The notes: generated by a model from the letters alone, not told the origin. Positions 19,809-30,082 are shown, counted from the first letter of the stretch. The stretch is DNA of 64,000 nt from Actinomadura syzygii (GCF_008085905.1 NZ_VSFF01000007.1:1-64000), one strand, 5' to 3'. Made by a program: numbers and translations.

Positions 19809-20652
19809 GGCGGCCTACCTCCTCGCGCAGCCTGTCGGTGATGGTCCCCGCGAGCGCGGCGACCTCGGGGGCGTCGATGCGGCGCGGCCGCTCCAGCGGG
19901 ACGGGGAACTCCTCCACGACCCGGCCGGGACGGCTGCTGAGCAGCACGACCCGGTCGCCGAGCCGCACCGCCTCACGCACGTTGTGCGTGACGAACAGCA
20001 CGGTCAGGCGGCGCTCCCGCCAGATCCGCTCGATCTCGTCGTGCAGCAGGTCGCGGGTCATGGCGTCGAGCGCGCCGAACGGCTCGTCCATCAGCAGGAC
20101 GGTGCTGCGCGCCGCCGCCTCCTCCTGCGCGTCGACCGTGCCCGAGGCGTGCTCCTGCTCGGTCAGCGCGAGGGCGCGGGCGAGCGCGATGCGCTGCCGC
20201 ATCCCGCCGGACAACTGGTGCGGGCGTTTCTTCGCGAACGCGCGCAGGTGCACCGTGTCGAGCAGCGCGCCCGCCCGCTCCCGCCGCTCGGCGCGGGGGA
20301 CGCCGCGCATCTTGAGGGCGAGTTCGAGGTTCCCCGTCACGGTCAGCCACGGGAACAGGGCGGGCTCCTGGAACATCAGCGCGACCCTGGAGCCCTGCCC
20401 GTCCTTGCCGTCCTTCCCGGCGGCGTGCTGCTGGATCGTTCCGCCGCTCGGCCGGTCCAGTCCGGCCACGAGGTTGAGCAGCGTGCTCTTCCCGCAGCCG
20501 GACGCTCCGACCAGGCAGACGAACTCTCCGGGCGCGACGTCCAGGGAGACCCGGTCCAGCGCGAGGAGCGCGGACCGGCCGGTCCCGAACGCCTTCGATA
20601 CCTCGCTGAGCCGTACGGCCGGCTCGGCGCTCACCTGAACGTCCGCGGTCAT
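19798..20652 (-). CDS. ssuB: ABC transporter ATPase, SsuB/TauB type, with insertions
   Basis: 284 residues. Walker A GASGCGKST (49-57), Q-loop 'FQEPALFPWL', signature LSGGM (147-151), Walker B VLLMDE (185-190), 'PFGALDAMTR' and the H-loop 'VTHN' identify the energising subunit. Two oddities stand out. The loop before the Q-loop is a Gly/Lys/Asp-rich segment (about 77-88). An extra stretch of roughly 20 acidic residues (164-184) lies between signature helix and Walker B, where relatives have only a few residues. It overlaps the permease gene and touches the binding-protein gene (4-bp overlap). Confidence 0.86.
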   Translation of the reverse strand: MTADVQVSAEPAVRLSEVSKAFGTGRSALLALDRVSLDVAPGEFVCLVGASGCGKSTLLNLVAGLDRPSGGTIQQHAAGKDGKDGQGSRVALMFQEPALFPWLTVTGNLELALKMRGVPRAERRERAGALLDTVHLRAFAKKRPHQLSGGMRQRIALARALALTEQEHASGTVDAQEEAAARSTVLLMDEPFGALDAMTRDLLHDEIERIWRERRLTVLFVTHNVREAVRLGDRVVLLSSRPGRVVEEFPVPLERPRRIDAPEVAALAGTITDRLREEVGRHGA

Positions 20653-21695
20653 TTGTCGCTGACCTGTGCCTTCCCGCTCGCCTTGAGCACGTCGTTGAGG
20701 GCCTTCAGGTTGTAGATGCCAGCGAGGTCGGTCTTTTCGAGCAGGCCGATCTCCTCGGCGTGCTGGGCCCCGGTGACCAGCGAGGACGCGACCGGGTCCG
20801 TGGTGAAGTCGATCTCCTTGAACGCGGCGTCGAGGACGTTCTGCTTCAGCGGCTTGCCGCTCAGCTTCGCCAGCGCGTCGTTCGAGATCTTCTCGGCGTC
20901 GGCCTTGTTCTGGTTGATGTAGTCGGTCGCCTCGACCACGCCCTGGATGAGCTTCTTCACCTGCTCCGGGTGCTTCTTCTCATACGACTGGCTGACGATC
21001 AGGTTGGTGATCACGAACTTGCCGTTGGGCCAGAGGGTCTTCTCGTCGACCAGCTTCACGGCCTTGTTCTCCAGGATCAGCCGGGACGCGTACGGCTCCG
21101 GCACCCAGGCGCCGTCGATCTCGCCCTGCGCGTACGTCTGGAGCGTCTGCGCGTTCTCCTGCGGGACGATCTTGACGTCGCCGCTGCCGTCCTTGTTCGC
21201 GGTCAGCCCGTTCTGCTTGAGCCAGTAGCGGATGGCGACGTCCTGCGTGTTGCCGAGCTGCGGCGTCGCGATCTTCTTGCCGCGCAGGTCCTTGGGGCTC
21301 TTGATCCCGGACTTGACGACGAGCGAGACGCCGCCCGAGGCCGCGCCGGAGATGATGTGGATCGCCTTGCCGTGCGACTTCGACCAGGCGTTGATGGACG
21401 GGTTCGGACCGACGAACGTCGCGTCGATCGCGCCGGAGAAGAGGGCCTCGACGGCGGCCGGGCCCGCGTTGAACGTCGCCGTCTTGGGCGCGGTTCCGAG
21501 GTGTTTGGCGAAGATTCCCTTTTCCACTCCGACGAGCGCGGTCGCGTGCGTGATATTCGGGAAGTAGCCGAGGCGGAGGGGAGCGTCCGCGGCGGACTTT
21601 CCGTCGTCGTCGCCTCCACAGGCGCCGAGCGTCCCCGCCGCGACCAGGACGGTCAGTGACACGGCGGCGAACCGCCCGCGAAGTCCACGAAGCAT
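20649..21695 (-). CDS. ssuA: ABC transporter substrate-binding lipoprotein, SsuA/NMT1 family
   Basis: 348 residues from the ATG at 21695, chosen over ATG 21701 because AGGG is then 9 bases upstream. Signal peptide ends in a lipobox LGAC (Cys26). The mature protein has the two-lobed NMT1/SsuA pattern ('LRLGYFPNITHATALVG', 'GPNPSINAWSK', 'PQLGNTQDVAIRYWLK', 'GEIDGAWVPEP'), typical of aliphatic sulfonate, nitrate or thiamine-precursor importers. The sulfur-rich surroundings make a sulfonate more likely, but the ligand cannot be read from sequence. First gene of a three-gene operon. Confidence 0.87.
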   Translation of the reverse strand: MLRGLRGRFAAVSLTVLVAAGTLGACGGDDDGKSAADAPLRLGYFPNITHATALVGVEKGIFAKHLGTAPKTATFNAGPAAVEALFSGAIDATFVGPNPSINAWSKSHGKAIHIISGAASGGVSLVVKSGIKSPKDLRGKKIATPQLGNTQDVAIRYWLKQNGLTANKDGSGDVKIVPQENAQTLQTYAQGEIDGAWVPEPYASRLILENKAVKLVDEKTLWPNGKFVITNLIVSQSYEKKHPEQVKKLIQGVVEATDYINQNKADAEKISNDALAKLSGKPLKQNVLDAAFKEIDFTTDPVASSLVTGAQHAEEIGLLEKTDLAGIYNLKALNDVLKASGKAQVSDK

Positions 21696-21712
21696 GGTCA
21701 TTTTCCCTACTA

Positions 21713-21774
21713 AGCAGGTCGGATTGGCTTGAACAGTAGATAAGGTAGGTAATGCCCACGTCAAGTGACCTGCT
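21713..21774 (-). promoter_or_regulatory. Promoter of ssuABC operon flanked by inverted repeat
   Basis: On the minus strand TTGACG (21759-21764) and TATCTA (21737-21742) are separated by 16 bp, a good vegetative promoter. Perfect 8-bp arms AGCAGGTC (21713-21720) and GACCTGCT (21767-21774) bracket it exactly, so a repressor binding both arms could close the promoter. Confidence 0.5.
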
Positions 21775-21865
21775 ACACACGGTTTCGTAGGCGCTCGCCC
21801 CCCTTTGTGAGTCATCCGGGTGTGAACGGCGAGCCAGTTGGGCGGCGGCAGGGCGGCGCGGCTAG

Positions 21866-23227
<1,362 letters not shown>

Positions 23228-23300
23228 CCGGGACGGGCGAGCACGCGCAGGACGGGCAGGGGCAGGACGGGCAGGGGCGGAGCCACAGGCAGGGGACACG

Positions 23301-23780
23301 ATGGCCGACGACCGGACGGGCCCCGCGCGGGGCCGTGCCGACGAGCACGCCGACGACCGCGAGGAGTTCGGCGACGAGTCCGAGCCCGAGGCCGGTCAGC
23401 GCCGGGCCAACCCGGCGCTGACCAGCCGCGCCGCCATCCTGGCGGTGGTCATGTGCGCGATCGCGCTGAGCCTCGCCTACCCCGTCCGGGAGTACATCGC
23501 CCAGCGCAAGGAGATCGCCGACCTCCAGCGGCAGGAGGCGGCGTCCCGGCGGCAGGTGGAGATCCTGGCCCAACGCAAGCAACAACTAGGGGATAAGTCG
23601 TACATTGAGCGTGAGGCGACGCGAAGGCTCCATTACTGCCGCCCTGACGTAAAGTGCTACATCGTGCTGCGCGGCCGCGGGGACGACGAGCGGCAGGCCC
23701 GCAAGGACGGGCCGACGCGCACGCCGCCGTGGTACGAAACGCTGTGGCGATCGGTCGAGGCCGCGGACCGTCCCCGCTGA
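23301..23780 (+). CDS. FtsB/DivIC-like septum formation initiator
   Basis: 159 residues. Acidic cytoplasmic N-terminus, one membrane helix (about 45-63), then a coiled coil ('QRKEIADLQRQEAASRRQVEILAQRKQQL') and the conserved 'YIEREATRRLHYCRPDVK'. This topology is that of FtsB/DivIC, which links FtsL and FtsQ in the division complex. Its place directly after eno matches the mycobacterial arrangement. GC-rich direct repeats (GCAGGACGGGCAGGG twice) occupy the gap before it at about 23247-23276. Confidence 0.88.
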   Translation: MADDRTGPARGRADEHADDREEFGDESEPEAGQRRANPALTSRAAILAVVMCAIALSLAYPVREYIAQRKEIADLQRQEAASRRQVEILAQRKQQLGDKSYIEREATRRLHYCRPDVKCYIVLRGRGDDERQARKDGPTRTPPWYETLWRSVEAADRPR

Positions 23781-23924
23781 CCCGCGCGCCGGCGGGACGG
23801 CGCCGGACACGCCGGGCGGGCGCCGGGGCGGCGGGGCGGTGGTGGAGGCGCGTCGACGGTGGGGCGGAGCTGTCGGAGGGGCGATGTCGAGGACGGATCG
23901 CGAGATCCGCGGGTGGGGACGCAC

Positions 23925-24593
23925 ATGATCGACGCGCGTGACGCAGCCGGACGTGACACGGCCGGACGTGACACGGCCGAGCGCGACGTGACCGGGCGGA
24001 ACGGGACCGGGCGGAACGGGGCCGGGCGAGGACTCGCCGAGCGTGATCGGGCCGCGGTGGCGGCGCAGCTCGGCCGGGAGCCGCGCGGCGTCCGCCGGGT
24101 GGCGAGCCGCTGCCCGTGCGGCAACCCGGTCGTGATCGAGACGGCCCCGCGCCTTCCCGACGGGACGCCGTTCCCCACGCTCTTCTACCTGACGTGCCCC
24201 AAGGCCGCCTCCGCCATCGGCACGCTGGAGGGCGGCGGGGCCATGCGCGAGATGCAGGAGCGGCTCGCCGCCGACCCGGAGCTCAAGGCCGCCTACACCG
24301 CCGCCCACGACGACTACCTGCGCCGCCGCGGCGAGGCCGCCCGGGAGGACGGCGTCGAGCCGCTCCCGCCGGGCACGCAGAGCGCGGGCGGCATGCCGGA
24401 GCGCGTCAAGTGCCTGCACGCGCTCGTCGCGCACGAGCTGGCCGTCCCCGGCGCGAACCCGTTCGGACGCGAGGCGCTCGACGCCCTGCCCGACTGGTGG
24501 CGCTCCGGCCCCTGCGTCGAGACCGACGTCGAGGCCGACGCCGAGGCAGACGCCGAGGCAGACCAGGACCGGGAAGAAGAGGGGGAGCGGTGA
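23925..24593 (+). CDS. DUF501 protein with N-terminal pentapeptide repeats
   Basis: 222 residues from the ATG at 23925 (GGGG 8-11 bases upstream). Residues about 35-190 form the DUF501 domain with 'RCPCGNPVVIETAPRLPDGTPFPTLFYLTCP' and 'VKCLHALVAHELA', including cysteines that could bind metal. Function is unknown, although the gene is conserved next to ppx in actinobacteria. The N-terminus is six copies of a degenerate 15-nt unit (AGRDT/AGRDT/AERDV/TGRNG/TGRNG/AGRG), and the C-terminus a Glu/Asp/Ala run. Its TGA overlaps the ppx GTG. Confidence 0.85.
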   Translation: MIDARDAAGRDTAGRDTAERDVTGRNGTGRNGAGRGLAERDRAAVAAQLGREPRGVRRVASRCPCGNPVVIETAPRLPDGTPFPTLFYLTCPKAASAIGTLEGGGAMREMQERLAADPELKAAYTAAHDDYLRRRGEAAREDGVEPLPPGTQSAGGMPERVKCLHALVAHELAVPGANPFGREALDALPDWWRSGPCVETDVEADAEADAEADQDREEEGER

Positions 24594-25537
24594 CGCGGGT
24601 CGCGGCCGTCGACTGCGGCACGAACTCCGTCCGCCTCCTCATCGCCGACATCGCGCCGGGCGAGGGCGGCGGGACGCTGACCGACGTCGAGCGGCGGATG
24701 GAGATCGTCCGGCTGGGGGAGGGCGTCGACCGGACCGGGCGGCTGTCGCCCGCCGCGCTGGACCGTACCTTCACCGCCATGCGCGGCTACGCCGACCTCA
24801 TCGAGCGGCACGCCGGCCGGGGACGGCGCGGCGCGATCAAGACGCGGGTGGTCGCGACGAGCGCCACCCGCGACGCCGAGAACCGGGCCGACTTCGTCAA
24901 GGGCGTCGTGGACATCTTCGGCGTCGTCCCCGAGGTGATCAGCGGGGACGAGGAGGCCGGGCTCTCGTTCACGGGCGCGACCCGCGAGCTGGCGGAGCTG
25001 CGCCCGGCCCGCCCGTACCTGGTCGTCGACATCGGCGGCGGCTCGACCGAGTTCGTCGTCGGCAGCTCGACCGCCGACGTCGCGCGCTCGATCGACATCG
25101 GCTGCGTGCGGATGACCGAGCGGCACCTGCGCGACGACCCGCCGACCCCGCTGCAGATCTCCGGCGCGGCGGCCGACATCGACGCCGCGCTCGCCACCGT
25201 CCGCGAGACGGTCCCGGTGGACGACGCCCGCACCCTCGTCGGCCTCGCCGGGTCCGTCACCACGGTCGCCGGGATCGCGCTCGACCTGCCGGAGTACGAC
25301 CCGGCCCGGATCCACCTGTCCCGCATCACCGCGTTGCAGGTGCACGACGTGACGCGGCGGCTGCTGCACGCCACCCGCGCCGAGCGCGCCGAGTTCGGCG
25401 TGATGCACCCGGGGCGGGTCGACGTGATCGGCGCGGGCGCGCTGATCCTCGACCGGATCATGCGGGAGTACGGGTTCGGCGCCGTCGTGGTCAGTGAGCA
25501 CGACATCCTCGACGGCATCGCCTGGTCCCTGGCCTGA
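24590..25537 (+). CDS. ppx: Exopolyphosphatase / pppGpp phosphatase
   Basis: 315 residues starting at a GTG that overlaps the DUF501 stop (GTGA). ASKHA-fold Ppx/GppA family: '[15 protein letters not shown]' (phosphate-1), '[14 protein letters not shown]', and '[12 protein letters not shown]' (phosphate-2). It releases phosphate from polyphosphate, or the 5' phosphate of pppGpp; sequence alone does not choose. At about 315 residues it is the short single-module form common in actinobacteria, without the HD domain of E. coli Ppx. Translationally coupled to DUF501. Confidence 0.92.
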   Translation: MTRVAAVDCGTNSVRLLIADIAPGEGGGTLTDVERRMEIVRLGEGVDRTGRLSPAALDRTFTAMRGYADLIERHAGRGRRGAIKTRVVATSATRDAENRADFVKGVVDIFGVVPEVISGDEEAGLSFTGATRELAELRPARPYLVVDIGGGSTEFVVGSSTADVARSIDIGCVRMTERHLRDDPPTPLQISGAAADIDAALATVRETVPVDDARTLVGLAGSVTTVAGIALDLPEYDPARIHLSRITALQVHDVTRRLLHATRAERAEFGVMHPGRVDVIGAGALILDRIMREYGFGAVVVSEHDILDGIAWSLA

Positions 25538-25580
25538 CCCGCGCGCCCGCCTGACACTGACCCGCGGTTCGGCTCGGGGT

Positions 25581-26381
25581 TCAGAGCCTGAGCTGGGCGA
25601 GCAGGGCCGGGATCAGCACCGCGTTCGGGTTCTGCTGCGGGACGTACAGCACCGGCGCCGCGCTGCTGGTCTGCTGGATCCAGACGCGGCCGCCGTCCAC
25701 GGTCGCGCCGGAGATCGACGACCAGCTCAGCGACACCCGGTTCCCGCGGACGCCGCCCGGGTGCACGGTCAGCCCCTGCGCCACGTCGATGGACTCGCCC
25801 GCGCGGACGCGCCGCGCCATCTCGCCCACGAGCCGCTGCTCGGCGTACTCCTGGCAGAGCTGGATGAGGCGGCCCCACACGTACTCGGGCTCGCCGTCCG
25901 CCCCGGAGGTCAGCGCGTCCTGCTCGATGACGACCTCGACGCGGGGCCCGCCGCGGAACGGGTACCGTCCCGCCTGGAAGATCCACTGCGTGCAGCCGGG
26001 CCGCCCGTAGGCGGGCGGCCGCTCCGCCGCCCAGTAGGCCACCCATTCGACGTGCGGCCACGCGAGCGACGCGGTCCCGTACGCGACGAACCGGTCGTCG
26101 GCGTACAGGGGCAGGCCGCGGACGTTCCGGTCGAGCGGCTGGATGGCGGGACGCGCGTCCCACGTCGGCTGCTGGAAATGCGGCGCCGCGTAGTGCGTCC
26201 CGTACGCGGGCTCCTCGTCGTGCTCCTCGTCCTCCGGCGGACGGTCCTGCTCGGCGGGCGGCAGGCGCAGGCGCGGCGGGCGGTCGGGCTCGGGGTTCAG
26301 GCGCTCGGTCCAGGTCTGGCCGTCCCACCAGCGCAGGCTTCCCGTGCCGTAGGGGTCTGGATACCAGCCCGGTTGCGACAC
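25581..26381 (-). CDS. DUF2510-domain protein of unknown function
   Basis: 266 residues. Begins with the DUF2510 motif ('[21 protein letters not shown]', residues 5-25), a short aromatic module found at the N-terminus of many actinobacterial membrane-associated proteins. An acidic linker follows, then a region of about 180 residues rich in Trp/Tyr with no recognised family. No membrane segment or catalytic motif seen. It is convergent with ppx and divergent from the uracil-DNA glycosylase gene. Confidence 0.7.
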   Translation of the reverse strand: MSQPGWYPDPYGTGSLRWWDGQTWTERLNPEPDRPPRLRLPPAEQDRPPEDEEHDEEPAYGTHYAAPHFQQPTWDARPAIQPLDRNVRGLPLYADDRFVAYGTASLAWPHVEWVAYWAAERPPAYGRPGCTQWIFQAGRYPFRGGPRVEVVIEQDALTSGADGEPEYVWGRLIQLCQEYAEQRLVGEMARRVRAGESIDVAQGLTVHPGGVRGNRVSLSWSSISGATVDGGRVWIQQTSSAAPVLYVPQQNPNAVLIPALLAQLRL

Positions 26382-26519
26382 TGCCTGCCTCCCGCTTCGC
26401 CCATGGCGTGCCGGACACCCGCCTCCCCGACCGGCGAACGCATCGTACCGACCGAGCAGCGCTCAGTTGGAAGATGGGCGGAACCCGGCCACCGCCTGTG
26501 GCGTGCGACGATCGGTGGT

Positions 26520-27341
26520 ATGCCGTCCGCCAACGCCCCCTTCGCGCCGCCCGGTTCCGGGTGGCCGGAAGACCCCGCGAGTCCCGCAACCCCCGTCGCG
26601 CACGGCCCTGCCGACGTGATCGAGCTGGCCGCGGAGGCCCCGGATCTCGGCGAGCTGTGCGCCCGCCAGTCGGTGTGCCGGGCCTGCGACCGGCTCGTCG
26701 AATGGCGGGAGAAAGTCGCCGTGCAGCGTCGGCGCGCCTTCGCGGACGAGGAGTACTGGGGACGTCCGATCGCCGGTTGGGGCGACCCGGAACCCCGCAT
26801 CCTGATCGTCGGGCTCGCGCCCGCCGCGCACGGCGGCAACCGCACCGGGCGCATCTTCACCGGCGACCGGTCCGGCGACTGGCTGTTCGCGTCCCTGCAC
26901 CGGGTGGGGCTCGCTGCGCTGCCGACGAGCGTCCACGCGGGCGACGGGCAGCGGCTGATCGGCGCGCGGATGGCGGCGACCGTCCGCTGCGCGCCGCCCG
27001 ACAACAAGCCGACCCCGGTCGAGCGGGCGACCTGCCTGCCGTGGCTCGCGCGCGAGGTGGAGACGGTCGCGCCGAGCGTCCGCTGCGTCGTGTGCCTGGG
27101 CGGGTTCGCCTGGCAGGGCGTGTGGCCCGCGCTCCGGCAGGCGGGCTACGGGCTGCCGCGCCCCCGGCCGAAGTTCGGCCACGCCGTCGAGGTGGAGCTG
27201 GCGGCGCCGCCGTCGGCGTCCCGTCCCGATCCCGTGCTCCTGCTCGGCTGCTACCACCCGAGCCAGCAGAACACGTTCACCGGGCGCGTCACCGAGGAGA
27301 TGCTCGACGCCGTCTTCGTCCGCGCCCGCGACCACCAGTAG
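26520..27341 (+). CDS. Family 5 uracil-DNA glycosylase (UdgB-like)
   Basis: 273 residues from the ATG at 26520. Removes uracil (and often hypoxanthine) from DNA, useful in a GC-rich genome exposed to cytosine deamination. Motif A is '[10 protein letters not shown]' (98-107) with '[14 protein letters not shown]' following; the second active-site motif is '[10 protein letters not shown]' near the C-terminus. Cys53 and Cys56 plus later cysteines ('VRCAPP', 'TCLPW') are candidate 4Fe-4S ligands. Motif A lacks the Asp of family 1 enzymes, as is typical of family 5. No clear Shine-Dalgarno, so possibly leaderless. Confidence 0.9.
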   Translation: MPSANAPFAPPGSGWPEDPASPATPVAHGPADVIELAAEAPDLGELCARQSVCRACDRLVEWREKVAVQRRRAFADEEYWGRPIAGWGDPEPRILIVGLAPAAHGGNRTGRIFTGDRSGDWLFASLHRVGLAALPTSVHAGDGQRLIGARMAATVRCAPPDNKPTPVERATCLPWLAREVETVAPSVRCVVCLGGFAWQGVWPALRQAGYGLPRPRPKFGHAVEVELAAPPSASRPDPVLLLGCYHPSQQNTFTGRVTEEMLDAVFVRARDHQ

Positions 27342-27346
27342 GGGGA

Positions 27347-27360
27347 CACCCGAAAGGGTG
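27347..27360 (+). terminator. Small hairpin after uracil-DNA glycosylase gene
   Basis: CACCC and GGGTG pair around a GAAA tetraloop, 5 bases past the stop codon. The stem is only 5 bp with no T-tract, so it may be an attenuator or 3'-end stabiliser. Confidence 0.35.
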
Positions 27361-27392
27361 CACGCGCCCGGTATGCGGGTACCGCTCCGGAC

Positions 27393-28784
27393 ATGCCTTC
27401 CGATCGCACGCCGCCGACCGATCGCACGCCGCCCTCCGACCCCGCGCGAGCGAAGCACGTCCTGATCGTCGGCGGCGGGTACGTCGGCATGTACACGGCC
27501 CTCCGCCTGCAACGCAAGCTGCGCCGCGAGCTGCGGCGCGGCGAGATCGTCGTGACCGTCGTCGACCCCCAGTCGTACATGACCTACCAGCCGTTCCTGC
27601 CGGAGGCGGCGGCCGGGAACCTGGAGCCCCGGCACGTCGTCGCGCCGCTGCGGCGGGTGCTGCGGCGCTGCCGGATCCTGAACGGCTACGTCACGGGCAT
27701 CGACCACGCCTCCCGGACGATCAGGGTCCGCCCGGCGGGGGCGCAGAGCGTCGGCGTGCCGGAGCGGGACGTCCCCTACGACCTCCTCGTCGTCGCGCTC
27801 GGGTCCATCTCCCGGACGCTGCCGATCCCCGGGCTCGCCACCTGCGGGATCGGGTTCAAGACCGTCGAGGAGGCGATCTTCCTGCGCAACCACGTCCTGC
27901 ACCAGCTCGACATCGCCGCGTCCAACGCGGGCGACGAGGAGGTCCGCAGGCGGGCGCTGACGTTCGTGTTCGTCGGCGCCGGGTTCGCGGGCATCGAGGC
28001 GATGGCGGAGCTGGAGGACATGGCCCGCGACGCCTGCCGCTGGTACCCGACCATCGACGAGCGCGAGATGCGCTGGCTGATGGTCGAGGCGACCGACCGG
28101 ATCCTGCCCGAGGTCGGGCCGGAGATGGGCCGCTGGACGGCCGAGGCCCTGCGCGCCCGCGGCATCGAGGTCAGGCTGGAGACGCTGCTGAAGTCCGCCG
28201 AGGGACGGCACATCGTGCTCAGCGACGGCGAGGAGTTCGACGCGGGCACGCTCGTGTGGACGGCCGGGGTGAAGCCGCACCCCGTCCTCAGGGAGACCGA
28301 CCTCCCGCTGGACGACAAGGGCCGCATCAGGACGACCGCCGAGCTGACCGTCGAGGGGGCGGACGGCGTCTACGCGGCGGGCGACAACGCGGCCGTCCCC
28401 GACCTGTCCGGGACGGGCGAGTTCACCGCTCCCAACGCGCAGCACGCGGTCAGGCAGGCCAGGCGGCTGGGTGACAACATCGTGGCTGACCTGCGCGGAC
28501 GGGCCCGAAAGCCCTACGTGCACGCCTACGTCGGCTCCGTGGCGAGCCTCGGCCTGCACAAGGGCGTCGCGAACGTGTACGGCGTGAAGCTGCGCGGCCT
28601 CCCGGCCTGGCTCATGCACCGCACGTACCACCTGTCCCGGATGCCGACCGTCAACCGCAAGTTCCGGATCACCATGGACTGGACGCTCGCGATCTTCTTC
28701 AGACGCGAGATCGTCTCCCTGGGAGAAATGGAATGGCCCCGCCAGGAATTCGAACTCGCGGCGGGCCGCCAGGAAGACCGCTGA
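27393..28784 (+). CDS. ndh: Type II NADH dehydrogenase (NDH-2)
   Basis: 463 residues. Two dinucleotide-binding motifs: FAD site 'VLIVGGGYVGMY' (23-34) and NADH site 'FVFVGAGFAGIEAMAE' (about 192-207). Also seen are 'VDPQSYMTYQPFLPEA', 'VWTAGVKPHP' and 'VYAAGDNAAVPD'. It should pass electrons from NADH to menaquinone without pumping protons, peripheral on the inner membrane face via the C-terminal amphipathic region. The N-terminus contains a short duplicated unit (DRTPPTDRTPPSD). The downstream methyltransferase-like gene overlaps its end by 52 bp if its first ATG is used. Confidence 0.9.
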   Translation: MPSDRTPPTDRTPPSDPARAKHVLIVGGGYVGMYTALRLQRKLRRELRRGEIVVTVVDPQSYMTYQPFLPEAAAGNLEPRHVVAPLRRVLRRCRILNGYVTGIDHASRTIRVRPAGAQSVGVPERDVPYDLLVVALGSISRTLPIPGLATCGIGFKTVEEAIFLRNHVLHQLDIAASNAGDEEVRRRALTFVFVGAGFAGIEAMAELEDMARDACRWYPTIDEREMRWLMVEATDRILPEVGPEMGRWTAEALRARGIEVRLETLLKSAEGRHIVLSDGEEFDAGTLVWTAGVKPHPVLRETDLPLDDKGRIRTTAELTVEGADGVYAAGDNAAVPDLSGTGEFTAPNAQHAVRQARRLGDNIVADLRGRARKPYVHAYVGSVASLGLHKGVANVYGVKLRGLPAWLMHRTYHLSRMPTVNRKFRITMDWTLAIFFRREIVSLGEMEWPRQEFELAAGRQEDR

Positions 28785-30082
28785 TCATCAAGACCAACGA
28801 GCCCAGCCACGGGCAACGGGGGTTCCAGGGGGTCGCCCCCCTGGGCGGCGTCGCGGGGCGGCTGGCGCCGTTGCTCGCCAAGATCATGCTCGGGGACGCC
28901 GGGGCCGGGCCGGGGGCGCTGCCGATCCGCGTCCGCGCCTGGGACGGCAGCGCGGTCGGGCCGGTCGGCGCGCCCGGGTTCGTCGTCCGGCACCGGCGGG
29001 CGCTGCGGCGGCTGCTCTGGAAGCCGGGGGAGATGGGCCTCGTCCGCGCCTACGTGGCCGGTGAGCTGGACATCGACGGCGACGTGTTCGCCGCGCTCGG
29101 CGCCGTCGCGCGGGTGATGCGGGACGGCGCGGGGCCGATCCGGCTCAGCGGCGACGACAAGCGCGACATCGTCCGCACCGCCGTGACGCTCGGCGCGGTC
29201 GGGCCCGAGCCGAAGCCGCCGCCGGAGGAGTTCGCGCCCGGCGACCGCGACGCCGCGCTCGCCGGTCCGATGCGCGAGCCCACCGCGTTCTTCGCCCGGA
29301 TCCTCGGGGACGGCCTCCCGCACGGCATCGCGCAGTGGGACGGCGCCGCCGACCTGGACGCCGCCGACCTGGACGCCGCCGGTCTGGGCGCGGCCCAGGC
29401 CGCCGCGCACGCCGCCGTGGCCGAACGGCTCGGCCTGGTCCCCGGCGCCCGGCTGCTCGACCTCGACTGCGGCTGGGGCGCGTTCGCGCGGTACGCGGCC
29501 GCCGAGCACGGCGCCCGCGTCGTGGGGCTGGCGCGCACGTCCGAGCAGGCCGCGCACGTCGCCGCCCTCGCGCTGCCGAACGTCGAGGCCCGCGGCTTCG
29601 ACCTCGACGACGCGGGCGACGGTCCCTACGACGCGATCGTCGGGCTCGCGGGCATCGCGCCCGCGCACCGTCCGGCGGCGCGGCTGCGGGAGCTGCTCGC
29701 GCCGGGCGGGCGGCTCGTGCTGCGGCAGCCGGTGCGCCGCCCCGGCCCGCACCCGGTCCGGCGGACGTTCACCACCGGCTACCTCGTCCCGGACGGCGGC
29801 GAGCCCCCGACGCTCGGCGCGCTCGTCGACGACCTGGACGAAGCGGGCCTCGACGTGCGGTCCGTCGTGTCGCTCCGCGACCACTGCGCGCGGACCTCGC
29901 GCGCCTGGGCGGCGGGCTTACAGGAGCATTGGGACGAGTGCGAGACCCTGGCCGGAGCCGGACGGTCCCGCGTCTGGCTGCTGTACCTCGCCGCGTCCGC
30001 CCTGGCCTGCGAAAGCGGTCGGCTCGGCGGTCACGAGATCAGTGCGATTCGCCTGGATCGCGAGGGTCGTCCCCGCCCGTAA
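28733..30082 (+). CDS. Degenerate cyclopropane-fatty-acid synthase-like methyltransferase
   Basis: 449 residues from ATG 28733 (GGAG about 8 bases upstream, inside ndh); ATG 28886 would remove the odd first 51 residues, which a G/C-run repeat partly encodes. Family features: 'RVRAWDGS', 'RRALRRLLWKPGEMGLVRAYVAGELDIDGD', and SAM motif 'LLDLDCGWGAFARYAA'. The usual 'FD.IVSVGMFEHVG' is 'YDAIVGLAGIAPAHR', so key catalytic residues seem lost. It may bind SAM or lipid without cyclopropanating. Codon 396 is TTA (29918-29920). It ends 50 bp before the unusual tRNA. Confidence 0.75.
   Translation: MAPPGIRTRGGPPGRPLIIKTNEPSHGQRGFQGVAPLGGVAGRLAPLLAKIMLGDAGAGPGALPIRVRAWDGSAVGPVGAPGFVVRHRRALRRLLWKPGEMGLVRAYVAGELDIDGDVFAALGAVARVMRDGAGPIRLSGDDKRDIVRTAVTLGAVGPEPKPPPEEFAPGDRDAALAGPMREPTAFFARILGDGLPHGIAQWDGAADLDAADLDAAGLGAAQAAAHAAVAERLGLVPGARLLDLDCGWGAFARYAAAEHGARVVGLARTSEQAAHVAALALPNVEARGFDLDDAGDGPYDAIVGLAGIAPAHRPAARLRELLAPGGRLVLRQPVRRPGPHPVRRTFTTGYLVPDGGEPPTLGALVDDLDEAGLDVRSVVSLRDHCARTSRAWAAGLQEHWDECETLAGAGRSRVWLLYLAASALACESGRLGGHEISAIRLDREGRPRP
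28818..28844. repeat. G/C-run palindromic repeat, copy 2
   Basis: CCAGGGGG-TCGC-CCCCCTGG forms an 8-bp hairpin containing the core GGGGGTCGCCCCCC (28828-28841) shared with 17138-17151. It lies at the ndh/methyltransferase junction, within the possible N-terminal codons of the latter. Confidence 0.6.
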
